Shown: positions 19,450-28,046 of the stretch, piece after piece
Layout of the letters: every line of letters begins with the position of its first letter
Position numbering within the stretch: position 1 is the stretch's first letter
Assembly (NCBI GenBank): GCA_016711705.1
Contig: JADJSK010000001.1
Coordinates: 868,001-932,000 of the forward strand
Origin: Candidatus Brachybacter algidus
GTDB lineage: Bacteria; Bacteroidota; Bacteroidia; Chitinophagales; Saprospiraceae
Length of the DNA: 64,000 nucleotides
Direction: 5' to 3'
The notes under the pieces: generated by a model
What the model was told of the DNA's origin: nothing
The model's database searches: none
What the model saw: only the letters and a program-made list of their open reading frames with translations
Translations under genes and position numbers: made by a program

Positions 19450-20406
19450 ATGTATCCTGATTTATCCTACGTCTTTCATGATCTATTTGGCACTGCAACG
19501 GACAACTGGGCGTCCATCATAAAAATGTTTGGCTTCATGATGGCCATTGCTATACTTATCAGCAGTTATTTCCTAGGCCTGGAAGTCAAAAGACAAGAAT
19601 CAAATGGTAGATTAAAGCCTTTAAAAATAACAAAAGACGGCAAAACCAGCATAGTCTATCCGCACGAAAAAGTTGGGGATATCACAATTATGGCTGCTGT
19701 CTCCGGCGTTATTGGAGCAAAAATCTTTGCACTTTTTGAAAGCGTTGATTCTATCAAGATGTTCATACGTGAACCGATTCAATCATTATTTTCAGGAAGT
19801 GGCCTTGCTATATACGGTGGTCTGATCGTTGCATTCTTTGCAGTAACCTGGTATGCAAAGAAATTTGGATTCAAAACGCTGGATATATGCGATGCTACGG
19901 CACCGGCATTGATGCTCGGTTATGGGATAGGAAGAATTGGTTGTCAATTATCAGGAGATGGTGATTGGGGCATAGTTGCTTCAAGTCCGAAACCATCGTG
20001 GTTCGTCTTTCCTGATTGGTTGTGGTCCAATACATATCCCAGAAATGTTGCGATGGAAGGCGTAAAGATCCCTGACTGTGTAGGAAAATATTGTAATGAA
20101 CTTGCTCAAGGAGTCTACCCTACTCCAGTATATGAAACTATTTTTGCATTTATTATTTTCGGCATACTATGGTCTATCAGAAAAAAATTAAAAGTAGCGG
20201 GCCAATTATTCTTTGTCTATTGCATTTTGAATGGCTTTGAGAGATTTTTCATCGAAAAGATCCGTGTCAATGACAAATTTTATTTTGGTGATATGGCGCT
20301 TTCGCAAGCAGAAATTATCGCTACTTTACTTTTTATTGGTGGTTTGATAGGGTTTTACATTGTTACAAAAAATTCAAAAAAAGCTTCAAACCAAATACCT
20401 GCTTAA
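19450..20406 (+). CDS. lgt: Prolipoprotein diacylglyceryl transferase Lgt
   Basis: Lgt transfers diacylglycerol to the lipobox cysteine of prelipoproteins in the inner membrane. The 318-residue polytopic protein has the signature region SGLAIYGGLIVAFFAV, then GYGIGRIGCQLSGDGDWG with the catalytic arginine region, and near the end NGFERFFIEKIRVND. Length is in the range of Bacteroidota Lgt, which is longer than the E. coli enzyme. It stands alone, divergent from the DUF4292 lipoprotein gene, with purA 88 bases downstream. The many lipoproteins in this window are natural substrates. Confidence 0.92.
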   Translation: MYPDLSYVFHDLFGTATDNWASIIKMFGFMMAIAILISSYFLGLEVKRQESNGRLKPLKITKDGKTSIVYPHEKVGDITIMAAVSGVIGAKIFALFESVDSIKMFIREPIQSLFSGSGLAIYGGLIVAFFAVTWYAKKFGFKTLDICDATAPALMLGYGIGRIGCQLSGDGDWGIVASSPKPSWFVFPDWLWSNTYPRNVAMEGVKIPDCVGKYCNELAQGVYPTPVYETIFAFIIFGILWSIRKKLKVAGQLFFVYCILNGFERFFIEKIRVNDKFYFGDMALSQAEIIATLLFIGGLIGFYIVTKNSKKASNQIPA

Positions 20407-20494
20407 CTCTCTGAATTATTTTTAACAAATTAAAAATTAACATATATAAAAAGCAGTAATAATTACTATTTTTGTGCGCTTTTAAAATAAGAAC

Positions 20495-21769
20495 ATGTCC
20501 GGTAAACAAATAGACGTAATAATAGGATTGCAATGGGGTGATGAAGGTAAAGGTAAGATTGTTGACTACCTTGCTGAGAAATATGATTTGGTCTGCAGAT
20601 TTCAGGGTGGCCCAAACGCAGGTCATACATTGAAGATCGATGGCCAAAAATTTGTACTGCATACAGTACCAAGTGGAATATTTAGACCCCACATCATGAA
20701 TATCATCGGTAACGGTGTTGTCATAGACCCAATCACTCTTACTAAAGAACTTGATAATTTACGTAATCTTAATATAGATTATAAATCAAGAATGAAGGTC
20801 AGCAGGAAGGCTCACCTAATTCTACCGACCCATAGGCTCTTGGATCTAGCTTCTGAATCTTCAAAAGGTATTGAGAAAATTGGTTCAACATTAAAAGGTA
20901 TTGGACCAACTTACATGGACAAGACCGGAAGAAATGGTCTTCGAATGGGGGATCTTTTCAAACCAAATTTCAGAGAGTTATACGACAAGTTGAAGGATAA
21001 GCATTTATCTCTAGCCAAACAATTCGGTAAAGTTGAATATGATCTTGCCACTGAGGAAGAGAAATGGTTTCAATGTGTCGAAACCATTAAAGAATTAGAG
21101 CAAATTGATTGTGAATACTATATCAATAATGCGATAGAATCTGGAAAAAAAGTACTTGCAGAAGGTGCACAAGGCTCTTTGCTTGACATTGATCATGGTA
21201 CTTATCCATACGTGACCTCTTCTAATACGATCACAGCCGGGGTTTGCAGTGGCTTGGGTGTAGCTCCAAATAAAATAGGAGAAGTAATTGGAATAACGAA
21301 AGCTTATTGCACCAGAGTCGGCTCGGGACCATTCCCTACAGAGTTGCATGATGAAATTGGTGAGAAAATCCGTCAGGAAGGCAATGAGTTTGGTTCCACA
21401 ACAGGAAGACCTCGAAGATGTGGTTGGATCGATTTGCCAACACTACAGTACAGCATAATGCTAAACGGCGTTACTCAGCTAGTGATGACTAAGTTGGATG
21501 TCTTAAATAATTTTGAAACACTGAAGGCTGCTACTTGTTATAAAGTAAATGGAGAAGAAACCAATGTGGTTCCTTATGATCTTGAACAATCAATGGAGTG
21601 TGTGTATAAGGATTACAAAGGTTGGAATTCTTCATTAGAAAATATAACTGAAACAGAAAATCTTCCGGTTGAAGCCTGGGTTTTTGTTACAGACATTGAA
21701 AAAAGACTTGGAGTTCCCTTCACGATTATTTCTACAGGACCTGAACGTGAGAAGTTAATTCTTAGATAA
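20495..21769 (+). CDS. purA: Adenylosuccinate synthase
   Basis: PurA condenses IMP and aspartate using GTP in AMP biosynthesis. The 424-residue protein has the N-terminal GTP/IMP motif QWGDEGKGKIVD, GGPNAGHTL, GIGPTYMDKTGRNGLRMGD, EGAQGSLLDIDHGTYPYVTS and the closing GRPRRCGWIDLP. Length is standard. A possible -7 box (TATTTTTG, 20467-20474) lies 20 bases upstream. The following DUF983 gene starts 14 bases after the stop and may be cotranscribed. Confidence 0.97.
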   Translation: MSGKQIDVIIGLQWGDEGKGKIVDYLAEKYDLVCRFQGGPNAGHTLKIDGQKFVLHTVPSGIFRPHIMNIIGNGVVIDPITLTKELDNLRNLNIDYKSRMKVSRKAHLILPTHRLLDLASESSKGIEKIGSTLKGIGPTYMDKTGRNGLRMGDLFKPNFRELYDKLKDKHLSLAKQFGKVEYDLATEEEKWFQCVETIKELEQIDCEYYINNAIESGKKVLAEGAQGSLLDIDHGTYPYVTSSNTITAGVCSGLGVAPNKIGEVIGITKAYCTRVGSGPFPTELHDEIGEKIRQEGNEFGSTTGRPRRCGWIDLPTLQYSIMLNGVTQLVMTKLDVLNNFETLKAATCYKVNGEETNVVPYDLEQSMECVYKDYKGWNSSLENITETENLPVEAWVFVTDIEKRLGVPFTIISTGPEREKLILR

Positions 21770-21783
21770 AATAAACATCTGAA

Positions 21784-22161
21784 ATGTTTGAAAAAGGTTC
21801 TAAAATAAATAGCATTCTTGGCTTCAAATGCCCTAGATGCCATAATGCCGATCTATTTCCAACTAAAATACTTTCTTTCAAAGGTTGGTTTAAAATGAAT
21901 GACACCTGCAGTAATTGTGGCCAGAAATATACTCTGGAACCGGGATTTTACTGGGGTGCGATGTACATCGGCTACCTTTTATCAGTTGTTTTGATCTTTA
22001 CTTTTTTTGCATTATTTTTCTTCGTTTTTGGATTTGGTGTGGACGTTGCATTTTTACTGGTGATGGCAGTAATATTTTTTCTCTACGCATTTATATTTAG
22101 ATTGTCAAGAGCTATATGGATCAATATGCACGTTCATTATAATCCTGATACTGTCAAATAG
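21784..22161 (+). CDS. DUF983 family zinc-ribbon membrane protein
   Basis: A 125-residue protein with an N-terminal four-cysteine zinc ribbon (KCPRCHNADLF ... CSNCGQKY, residues 20-45), followed by two hydrophobic helices. EPGFYWGAMYIGY is the DUF983 signature. The family is widespread and of unknown function. It sits 14 bases behind purA; its last codons overlap the end of the convergent accC by 8 bases. Confidence 0.88.
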   Translation: MFEKGSKINSILGFKCPRCHNADLFPTKILSFKGWFKMNDTCSNCGQKYTLEPGFYWGAMYIGYLLSVVLIFTFFALFFFVFGFGVDVAFLLVMAVIFFLYAFIFRLSRAIWINMHVHYNPDTVK

Positions 22162-23626
22162 CATTGTTCCTCCAATTTGAAGGCATACTTTTACTGTATA
22201 CATTATAATCTTGAGCATCTTCATTTAATTTGCTAGCTATCATCGAAGCTATTCTTCCAAGCTCACGCTCTTGATCATCTTGATCTTCTTTAGTAAAATA
22301 TTTCGAGACAAATCCTGTATCAAAATCACCACTCACAAAAGCAACATGGTTCATTACAAAATGACCAAATGGCAGAGTGGTCTCCAAGCCACGTATGTTA
22401 TAATCTGAAATAGCTGCTTTCATTTTTTCAACGCACATTGCTCTATCCTCTGCCCAAACAACTAACTTGGAGATCAAAGGATCATAAAAGACAGGAATAT
22501 CATCTCCTTCCACATAACCACTATCGACCCTAATACCTATTCCTTCAGGTTCCTTATATTCCATTAACGTTCCTACAGAAGGAAGAAAACTATTGTAAGC
22601 ATCTTCTGCATATACTCTGAGTTCCATTGCATGCCCATGGATTTTCAAATCCTCCTGAGTAAATGACAGCTCCTCCCCTCTTGCAATTTTTATTTGCTCC
22701 ACCACTAAATCTAAACCGGTAATCATTTCTGTGACAGGATGTTCGACCTGAAGTCTGGTATTCATCTCCAAAAAATAGAAATTCATGTCAGCATCCACTA
22801 AAAATTCAACCGTACCCACTCCACTATAATTACAAGCCCTTGCGGCATTGACAGCTGCAGCGCCCATTTCTGAGCGCATCTGAGTTGTCAAAATTGCACT
22901 GGGCGCTTCCTCTATTACTTTCTGGTGTCTGCGCTGGATGGAACATTCCCTTTCAAATAAATGACACACATTTCCATGATTATCGGCAATAACCTGGATC
23001 TCAATATGTCTTGGCTTGACCAGATACTTTTCAATCATGACTGCACCGTCTTTAAATGCTGAAATCGCTTCACTTACGGCCCTGTCATATGATTCATCAA
23101 AGTTTTCATCTACATCAACAGCTCTCATCCCTTTTCCACCACCACCTGCGGCGGCTTTAATGAGAACAGGGTAGCCTACTTTGTTAGCTGCCTTTCTGGC
23201 TTCATCCTTACTGTTCAAAACACCCTGAGAACCAGGAACCATAGGAATATTGAAAGCTTTTACAGCCTCTTTGGCAGCAAGTTTATTTCCCATAGTTGTA
23301 ATGGCATTAGGACTAGGACCGATAAAAATAATTCCGGCATCGTTAACCATTGACGCAAATTCAGCATTTTCACTCATAAATCCATAACCTGGATGAATGC
23401 CGTCGGAATTAGATTTTATAGCTATTTCAATGATCTTCTCAGCGTTCAAATAGCTCTCATTCAGCGCATTACTGCCTATATGATAAGCTTCATCTGCAGT
23501 ATGAACGTGTAATGCATTAGCATCTGCATCTGAATAGATCGCTACAGTCTTGACACCGATCTTTTTACAACTTTTTATTATTCTTACGGCTATTTCGCCT
23601 CGATTGGCTATTAGTATTTTTTGCAT
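22154..23626 (-). CDS. accC: Biotin carboxylase subunit of acetyl-CoA carboxylase (AccC-like)
   Basis: The ATP-dependent enzyme carboxylates biotin on its carrier protein, the first half-reaction of acetyl-CoA (or another acyl-CoA) carboxylase. The 490-residue protein has the opening KILIANRGEIAVRIIKSC, the ATP-grasp glycine loop AAAGGGGKGMRAV, FERECSIQRRHQKVIEEAPS, EFLVDADMNFYFLEMNTRLQVEHPVTE and the C-terminal B2 domain. Length is slightly above the 450 of E. coli AccC, fitting the Bacteroidota acyl-CoA carboxylase forms. No biotin carrier gene is adjacent, so the cognate acyl-CoA is not certain. Confidence 0.9.
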   Translation of the reverse strand: MQKILIANRGEIAVRIIKSCKKIGVKTVAIYSDADANALHVHTADEAYHIGSNALNESYLNAEKIIEIAIKSNSDGIHPGYGFMSENAEFASMVNDAGIIFIGPSPNAITTMGNKLAAKEAVKAFNIPMVPGSQGVLNSKDEARKAANKVGYPVLIKAAAGGGGKGMRAVDVDENFDESYDRAVSEAISAFKDGAVMIEKYLVKPRHIEIQVIADNHGNVCHLFERECSIQRRHQKVIEEAPSAILTTQMRSEMGAAAVNAARACNYSGVGTVEFLVDADMNFYFLEMNTRLQVEHPVTEMITGLDLVVEQIKIARGEELSFTQEDLKIHGHAMELRVYAEDAYNSFLPSVGTLMEYKEPEGIGIRVDSGYVEGDDIPVFYDPLISKLVVWAEDRAMCVEKMKAAISDYNIRGLETTLPFGHFVMNHVAFVSGDFDTGFVSKYFTKEDQDDQERELGRIASMIASKLNEDAQDYNVYSKSMPSNWRNNAI

Positions 23627-23656
23627 TTAACTTAAGTTGAAATTGATGAATTTGTT

Positions 23657-24445
23657 CTAAATGAAAAGTTTTAGAATTAATTTATTTATATGGTTGATAT
23701 CAATAATTTCTTGATCTTCAAAGTTATGACTATTAATGGCACTTATAGACTTTAATCCTGAAACTGAATTGGTAATAAAGCACGAAATGTAAGTACTTAA
23801 ATCGGAAAGATAAATACTTTTTTCTTTAATTTTAAGATTAATAATCTTCTGATTTTCAATCAAATACTTCCTCATACAACCATCAAGACAACCACTTTCA
23901 AGAGAAGGAGTAACAATGATACCATCTTTTTGGATAAAAAAAATGTTTGAGTAGATACATTCTACTACTTCTCCTTTTTCGTTCAAAACTAATAAATCAT
24001 CCAAACATCTCTCTTTGCACTCAAGCGATAGCAGGACTTGTTCTGACTTAGCAATTGTCTTATAATTGGACAATCCTTTGGAGTAAATAGTTACACTTTC
24101 AGCGATTCCGACCAAATGGATTATCTGCCCCTCTTGATTTGATGGGTTAACAGCAGGCTGAACATTAAAATTGTAAGTTGCAGTATGGTGTTGCGGCAGA
24201 TAAAAACCATTTCCATTACGAATAATATTTAATCTAATTCTTAATGCATGCCCTGTTGTTTTAAATTCTCTGAGCAAAATCTCAAAATTCGTTAAATCCA
24301 AAAGCTCTTCCGGCAGGATTAATTTTAATTTGTGTGCCGTTTTAAGTATGCGCTCATGATGCAGATGGATCAATGCAACTTTGCCATTAATCATCAACAT
24401 GGTCTCAAAAAAACCATCACCGTACATTTGTCCCCTATCCAACAT
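23657..24445 (-). CDS. Class IV aminotransferase fold protein, probable aminodeoxychorismate lyase
   Basis: A PLP-dependent fold-type IV protein; members include PabC (folate pathway) and branched-chain aminotransferases. Seen: DRGQMYGDGFFET near the start, HHERI, NYKTIAKSEQVLL holding the likely PLP lysine, and the phosphate-site region EVVECIYSNIFF. The 262-residue length and compact start resemble PabC more than IlvE. The start at MLDRGQ is short compared with relatives, but the upstream frame hits a stop after eight codons without another good start. It is 30 bases upstream of accC on the same strand. Confidence 0.72.
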   Translation of the reverse strand: MLDRGQMYGDGFFETMLMINGKVALIHLHHERILKTAHKLKLILPEELLDLTNFEILLREFKTTGHALRIRLNIIRNGNGFYLPQHHTATYNFNVQPAVNPSNQEGQIIHLVGIAESVTIYSKGLSNYKTIAKSEQVLLSLECKERCLDDLLVLNEKGEVVECIYSNIFFIQKDGIIVTPSLESGCLDGCMRKYLIENQKIINLKIKEKSIYLSDLSTYISCFITNSVSGLKSISAINSHNFEDQEIIDINHINKLILKLFI

Positions 24446-24500
24446 ATGGTGTGAAAATATTACTTCTCAACCAAGTTTTCTAAATTTTTATTTAAATATT

Positions 24501-24782
24501 GTGAGAAGTTGAGAAAGTGAGAGGGTGAGAGGGTTATGCTTGCCTGCCAAAGCCAAAGCGTCGCAGGGTGAGACAACTGTTGCAGATCGGAAGTCCCTGA
24601 AGTAGGAATGAAGATTTGTAATCAATTTTAAGAAGTATACTGTAAGGACAGATCACGACCTGTCCCTACAGTATACTTTTTTTAAAATTTCTTCATAGAT
24701 TACTCAAAAGTCATATACTAGGATATGTTATTAATGATTACCAATTACCGATTGCTAATTACTGATTACTGATTACTTATTA
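24501..24782. repeat. Intergenic repeat island: GTGAGA array, GGACAGG palindrome, ATTACC array
   Basis: The gene-free 24446-24786 holds three elements in order. 24501-24534 is a purine-rich GTGAGA-type array. 24633-24678 is a 46-bp imperfect palindrome (AAGTATACTGTA...TACAGTATACTT) with core GGACAG...CCTGTCC and few mismatches. 24734-24782 is an ATTACC/ATTACTG array. The same trio in the same order occurs at 56888-57160. No gene is seen. Confidence 0.75.
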
Positions 24783-24786
24783 TAAA

Positions 24787-25455
24787 TCACATCTTGATCG
24801 CCCGTGTGATTTCCCTTTTTCCAGGAGGTCCCGGCAATGCTTCCACTATAAATCCGGCTGATCTGAGATTCCGTTTTACATAACCTTTGGCACAATAAGT
24901 AGTTAGCACGCCATCTTTGACCAAAACCTTTGCCATCAATTCAAACATTTCGACAGTCCAAAGTTCAGGCTGAGTTTCTGGGGCAAATGCATCAAAATAT
25001 ATAAGATCAAACTTCTTATTGATTGGAATATCAAAAAAATCAATCTCCAATTTATTTAGTTGGAAATTTGTAGACAATTGGGTAGTTTTATTCCAATCAG
25101 CTTGGTGTATTTGATTATATTTTTGTAGCTCAATACCAGCAATTGAATTTAATTGAGCACCAAAATCTTCTACAACGACCTTGTCAATTGGGAACTTTTC
25201 CAAAGTCGTATAGTCCACATGCAAGCCATGATGATCAGCGTATTGAATAGTTGCAAGACAATTTAAACCAGTGCCAAAACCAATTTCCAGAATTTTTAAA
25301 TTCTTATTCTTTTGAGCAACGAATTCCAAACCGGACTTTATAAAAACAACATCAGTTTCTGTCCAAGCCCCATGGATAGAGTGATAATGGGCTTGAAATC
25401 TACTTGAATATAAGGTAGGAGAATTATCTCCTGTCGTTTTGATAGTATTTGACAT
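24787..25455 (-). CDS. mnmD: tRNA 5-methylaminomethyl-2-thiouridine methyltransferase MnmD-like
   Basis: The MnmC methyltransferase-domain family completes the mnm5s2U34 modification of tRNA wobble uridine. The 222-residue protein is the stand-alone methyltransferase half: YHSIHGAWTETDVVFIKSGL, the SAM-binding loop EIGFGTGLNCL, and the hallmark YFDAFAPETQPELWT, ending GPPGKREITRA. No FAD domain is fused, which is usual in Bacteroidota. It lies downstream of a small lipoprotein gene whose terminator sits just before its start. Confidence 0.9.
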   Translation of the reverse strand: MSNTIKTTGDNSPTLYSSRFQAHYHSIHGAWTETDVVFIKSGLEFVAQKNKNLKILEIGFGTGLNCLATIQYADHHGLHVDYTTLEKFPIDKVVVEDFGAQLNSIAGIELQKYNQIHQADWNKTTQLSTNFQLNKLEIDFFDIPINKKFDLIYFDAFAPETQPELWTVEMFELMAKVLVKDGVLTTYCAKGYVKRNLRSAGFIVEALPGPPGKREITRAIKM

Positions 25456-25463
25456 ATGGGCAG

Positions 25464-25489
25464 AAAAAAAGCCGATAAAACCGGCTTTT
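25464..25489 (-). terminator. Terminator of the 51-residue lipoprotein gene
   Basis: On the minus strand an 8-bp stem (AAAAGCCG / CGGCTTTT) is followed by a T7 run. It lies 56 bases after the small lipoprotein stop and just upstream of mnmD. Confidence 0.75.
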
Positions 25490-25544
25490 AACTCTTTAGT
25501 TAAATATTTAAAGATTAGGAATTATGTTCCGTACTCTAATATTA

Positions 25545-25700
25545 TTACTCAAAAATGCTAAAGTTGATCACTTTAACGACATTTGAAACAGAAGTATTAT
25601 AAGGACATCCATAACCTCTATTACAAGATGATGTGCCCATAACTACTGTAGCTAATAAGATAAAAGCGAAAAATTTTCCTAAAAGATTCTTCTTATTCAT
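25545..25700 (-). CDS. Small lipoprotein, 51 residues, function unknown
   Basis: A short frame of 51 codons starting ATG at 25700: a lysine-rich start (MNKKNLLGKF), a hydrophobic helix (FAFILLATVVMG) and a lipobox ending TSSC at residue 26. A cysteine/glycine-rich tail (NRGYGCPYN) and a hydrophobic end follow. A -7-like box TAATTTTG (25725-25732, minus) precedes it and a good terminator follows, so it forms a complete small transcription unit. I do not recognise the family; the C-terminal Gly-Cys-Pro-Tyr pattern recalls small secreted lipoproteins of Bacteroidota. Confidence 0.6.
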   Translation of the reverse strand: MNKKNLLGKFFAFILLATVVMGTSSCNRGYGCPYNTSVSNVVKVINFSIFE

Positions 25701-25906
25701 GGTATTATAATTTTAAAGAAAGTACAAAATTACTAAAAGTTGGGATTAATTAACATATTAACGAAGAAGTTTGTAAAATATTCTTAGAATCTTCGTAAAT
25801 GTTTGTGTGTTTGGTGCGAAATGTGTGACTAAACAAAGTATTTTAATTCATATAAATATGATAATCAATATATTATCTGCATGTTAAAATTTTATTTCAA
25901 AATTTA

Positions 25907-25937
25907 ATTGCAAATATTGAGAGCTTCATTATCTTTG
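25907..25937 (+). promoter_or_regulatory. Promoter of tRNA-Gln
   Basis: ATTG at 25907-25910 and TATCTTTG at 25930-25937 are separated by exactly 19 bases, as in the Bacteroidota -33/-7 promoter. The tRNA begins 20 bases after the -7 box. Confidence 0.7.
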
Positions 25938-25957
25938 CTCCCGCTAACAAGCAAATT

Positions 25958-26028
25958 TGATCGATGGTGTAACGGTAGCACTGCAGTTTTTGGTGCTGTA
26001 TGTCAAGGTTCGAATCCTTGTCGGTCAA
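25958..26028 (+). tRNA. tRNA-Gln (anticodon UUG)
   Basis: A 71-base cloverleaf: acceptor TGATCGA paired with TCGGTCA, D-arm TGGTGTAACGGTAGCA, anticodon TTG at 25990-25992, T-arm with GGTTCGAATCC and discriminator A. CCA is not encoded. It is followed at once by a hairpin terminator. Confidence 0.95.
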
Positions 26029-26029
26029 C

Positions 26030-26068
26030 AAAAAAAGGTTTTCAATTAACATTGAAAGCCTTTTTTGT
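26030..26068 (+). terminator. Terminator after tRNA-Gln
   Basis: An A-rich arm AAAAAGG-TTTTCAAT pairs with ATTGAAA-GCCTTTTTT around a 4-base loop, ending in a T6 run. Confidence 0.8.
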
Positions 26069-26091
26069 TTTAATAGCATTCTCGGTTTATT

Positions 26092-26214
26092 TTAGAAGCA
26101 GCCACCTTTTCCCAATAACCAGTATAATATTACGAACAGTATGATAGTTCCAAAACAACCACCACCCCATTTCCATGCGGCAACTCCCGCGACCAATCCT
26201 CTTAAAAACGACAT
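26092..26214 (-). CDS. 40-residue hydrophobic protein, function unknown
   Basis: A 41-codon frame from ATG at 26214: MSFLRGLVAGVAAWKWGGG, then CFGTIILFVILYWLLGKGGCF. One strong membrane helix is flanked by a glycine-rich segment and a C-terminal Gly-Gly-Cys. It lies beyond the tRNA-Gln terminator on the opposite strand. Codon use is normal and the amino-acid pattern is ordered rather than random, which is why I call it. No family is recognised. Confidence 0.5.
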   Translation of the reverse strand: MSFLRGLVAGVAAWKWGGGCFGTIILFVILYWLLGKGGCF

Positions 26215-26410
26215 ATTTATATATTTTTGATTTCAATTCTAACAATCTTCAACTTATAAATAGTTCAATTATCATTTAAATTATGTTCTAATTAATTTTA
26301 TAATTGACAATTTTACCTGCCATAATCGCTTGTATTACAATTAATTAGATTATTCATGATTACATCTCATTAAATCAAAAATTAAAAAATCAGTTAATCA
26401 ATCAGAATCT

Positions 26411-26492
26411 TATACTATTCATCTCTAATACTGATATACTCTAATACTGTCATACTATAATACTGTAATACTCTAATACTGTTAATACTCTT
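26411..26492. repeat. TACT-type degenerate tandem array
   Basis: About 80 bases of units such as TAATACTG, TATACTC and CATACTA with roughly 9-base spacing, ending at the stop codon of the next minus-strand gene. It belongs to the same family as 3658, 5143 and 30276. Confidence 0.7.
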
Positions 26493-26493
26493 C

Positions 26494-27918
26494 TCATTCT
26501 CGTCGTATCACGACCATTTCGCTCGTATTATAGTCAGATTTTAATACAATTTCATTGAACTTGCCTTTTTCATTCTTCCATTTGATAGCACAAGTATTGG
26601 GAGGAATGGAACCTAGGTTGTCTGCATAAAGTATCAAATAGTTGTCCTTTCCCTTTTCTAGTGTGAGATATAACCTTATTGGTTCCTTAGTGATCAATTG
26701 CTTCTGGAGAATCCAGGTACCATTAAAATTGAGTGAAATGGTATCATGGTCAAACTCTTGATTATCATAAACTTCGATCAATAACTTTTCAACTGATGAT
26801 GTAATCAACTTACTTTTATCTGCAATAACTTCTCTATTTTCAACAACTTTAGGAGGTTCTTGAACAGCCACCTTCTTCTCCTCTTCAATAATTTCTTTAG
26901 GCCTAATTACTTTATAAAAATGTGGTCTTTCAAATTGATATTCAAATGTTCTTCCATTGATCTTGATCCATTCATTACCTCTCTCAATGACTCCGGTACC
27001 ATATTTATTGGTCGTTCCTGCCAACAATATATTGTAAAAGTAATAGCAAGGTCCATATTGATCATATTCAGCAGGGATAGATTGGTTTTTGCTAAATGCT
27101 TCGACGTGACCAATTTGTTTATCCAGAATGGTCTTTAATTCGTTGAGTACAGACGCCTGTTGTTTGTTTAATGCTTTGGTGTCAACAATTGAGAGCGCTT
27201 GCTTTAGAGTTTTAGCATTTTTTATCAAAGTACTCATAGAGTTAACTGCACTTGAAGTATTCTCTCTGCGAAGTGCATCAAATGTCAAATGCAATGAAGT
27301 GGAATAATTGTTGAATGGAACAACAAATGATTTATTAAAGGCATCATTTTTCTTAGCTTCACCTGAAAACTTAGACAACAAAATAGAAAGTTGTTTTCTT
27401 TGGCTTTCAAATTCATCATATTTTAGGACACATGCATCTAAGGCTGCATAAATGTTTTTAAGATTGGAACGCTGTTTGAGATCTGTATTTGCTATTAAAG
27501 TTCCTATGGAATAACGTTCCTTTTCAAGATCATCAAGAATAGCTTTCAGATTTCCAATTATCGTATTAGCTGGCGTGGCATACTTCGCCGGCAGTATAGC
27601 TGATTCTTTTATTGCCATAGCATACAGATCGGATGGAGATATTCTGTAAAATGAACCGCTTTCATCTTGAAAAATATTCTCCGGAAAGTCTTCATTGGAA
27701 AACAAATTTAGCTGATATTGCGGGAGATCAACGTATTTATTTATTTCCTGATTATACAATTCAAGCAATCGATGAATTATCAACATTCCATGGGCACTTT
27801 CATTGCTAAAGATGACATAATTATTAATTGCTCTGGCCTCAGAATCAAGCTGAGTTTGTGCTTGTGAACTGGCAGGACACAAAAATAAAATCACTAAAAA
27901 AGTAAGTAGATGCTTCAT
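26494..27918 (-). CDS. Secreted protein of unknown function
   Basis: A 474-residue exported protein with signal peptide MKHLLTFLVILFLCPASSQAQ. The central part (about 100-300) is helical and charged. Near 345-370 comes a proline/glutamate-rich linker (KEIIEEEKKVAVQEPPKVV). The C-terminal beta-rich domain (VEKLLIEVYDNQEFDHDTISLNFNGTWILQKQ ... split here by my reading) resembles the small C-terminal domain seen in secreted Bacteroidota proteins with OmpA-like or hypothetical partners. No enzyme motif is seen. The following gene diverges. Confidence 0.7.
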   Translation of the reverse strand: MKHLLTFLVILFLCPASSQAQTQLDSEARAINNYVIFSNESAHGMLIIHRLLELYNQEINKYVDLPQYQLNLFSNEDFPENIFQDESGSFYRISPSDLYAMAIKESAILPAKYATPANTIIGNLKAILDDLEKERYSIGTLIANTDLKQRSNLKNIYAALDACVLKYDEFESQRKQLSILLSKFSGEAKKNDAFNKSFVVPFNNYSTSLHLTFDALRRENTSSAVNSMSTLIKNAKTLKQALSIVDTKALNKQQASVLNELKTILDKQIGHVEAFSKNQSIPAEYDQYGPCYYFYNILLAGTTNKYGTGVIERGNEWIKINGRTFEYQFERPHFYKVIRPKEIIEEEKKVAVQEPPKVVENREVIADKSKLITSSVEKLLIEVYDNQEFDHDTISLNFNGTWILQKQLITKEPIRLYLTLEKGKDNYLILYADNLGSIPPNTCAIKWKNEKGKFNEIVLKSDYNTSEMVVIRRE

Positions 27919-28046
27919 ATATTTTTTTCGGAACTTAAATACGTATTCAATAGTTTAATAGAAAATCAATTTTTAAAAATGATTTATATCTTTAAGCGGA
28001 CTTGCAACGATCTTGTTATCCACATTCAAAGTTAATTAAATACAAA

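Noticed and set aside
24501..24782. CRISPR array
   Set aside because: The repeats are degenerate simple sequence without regular spacers, and no cas gene is in the window.
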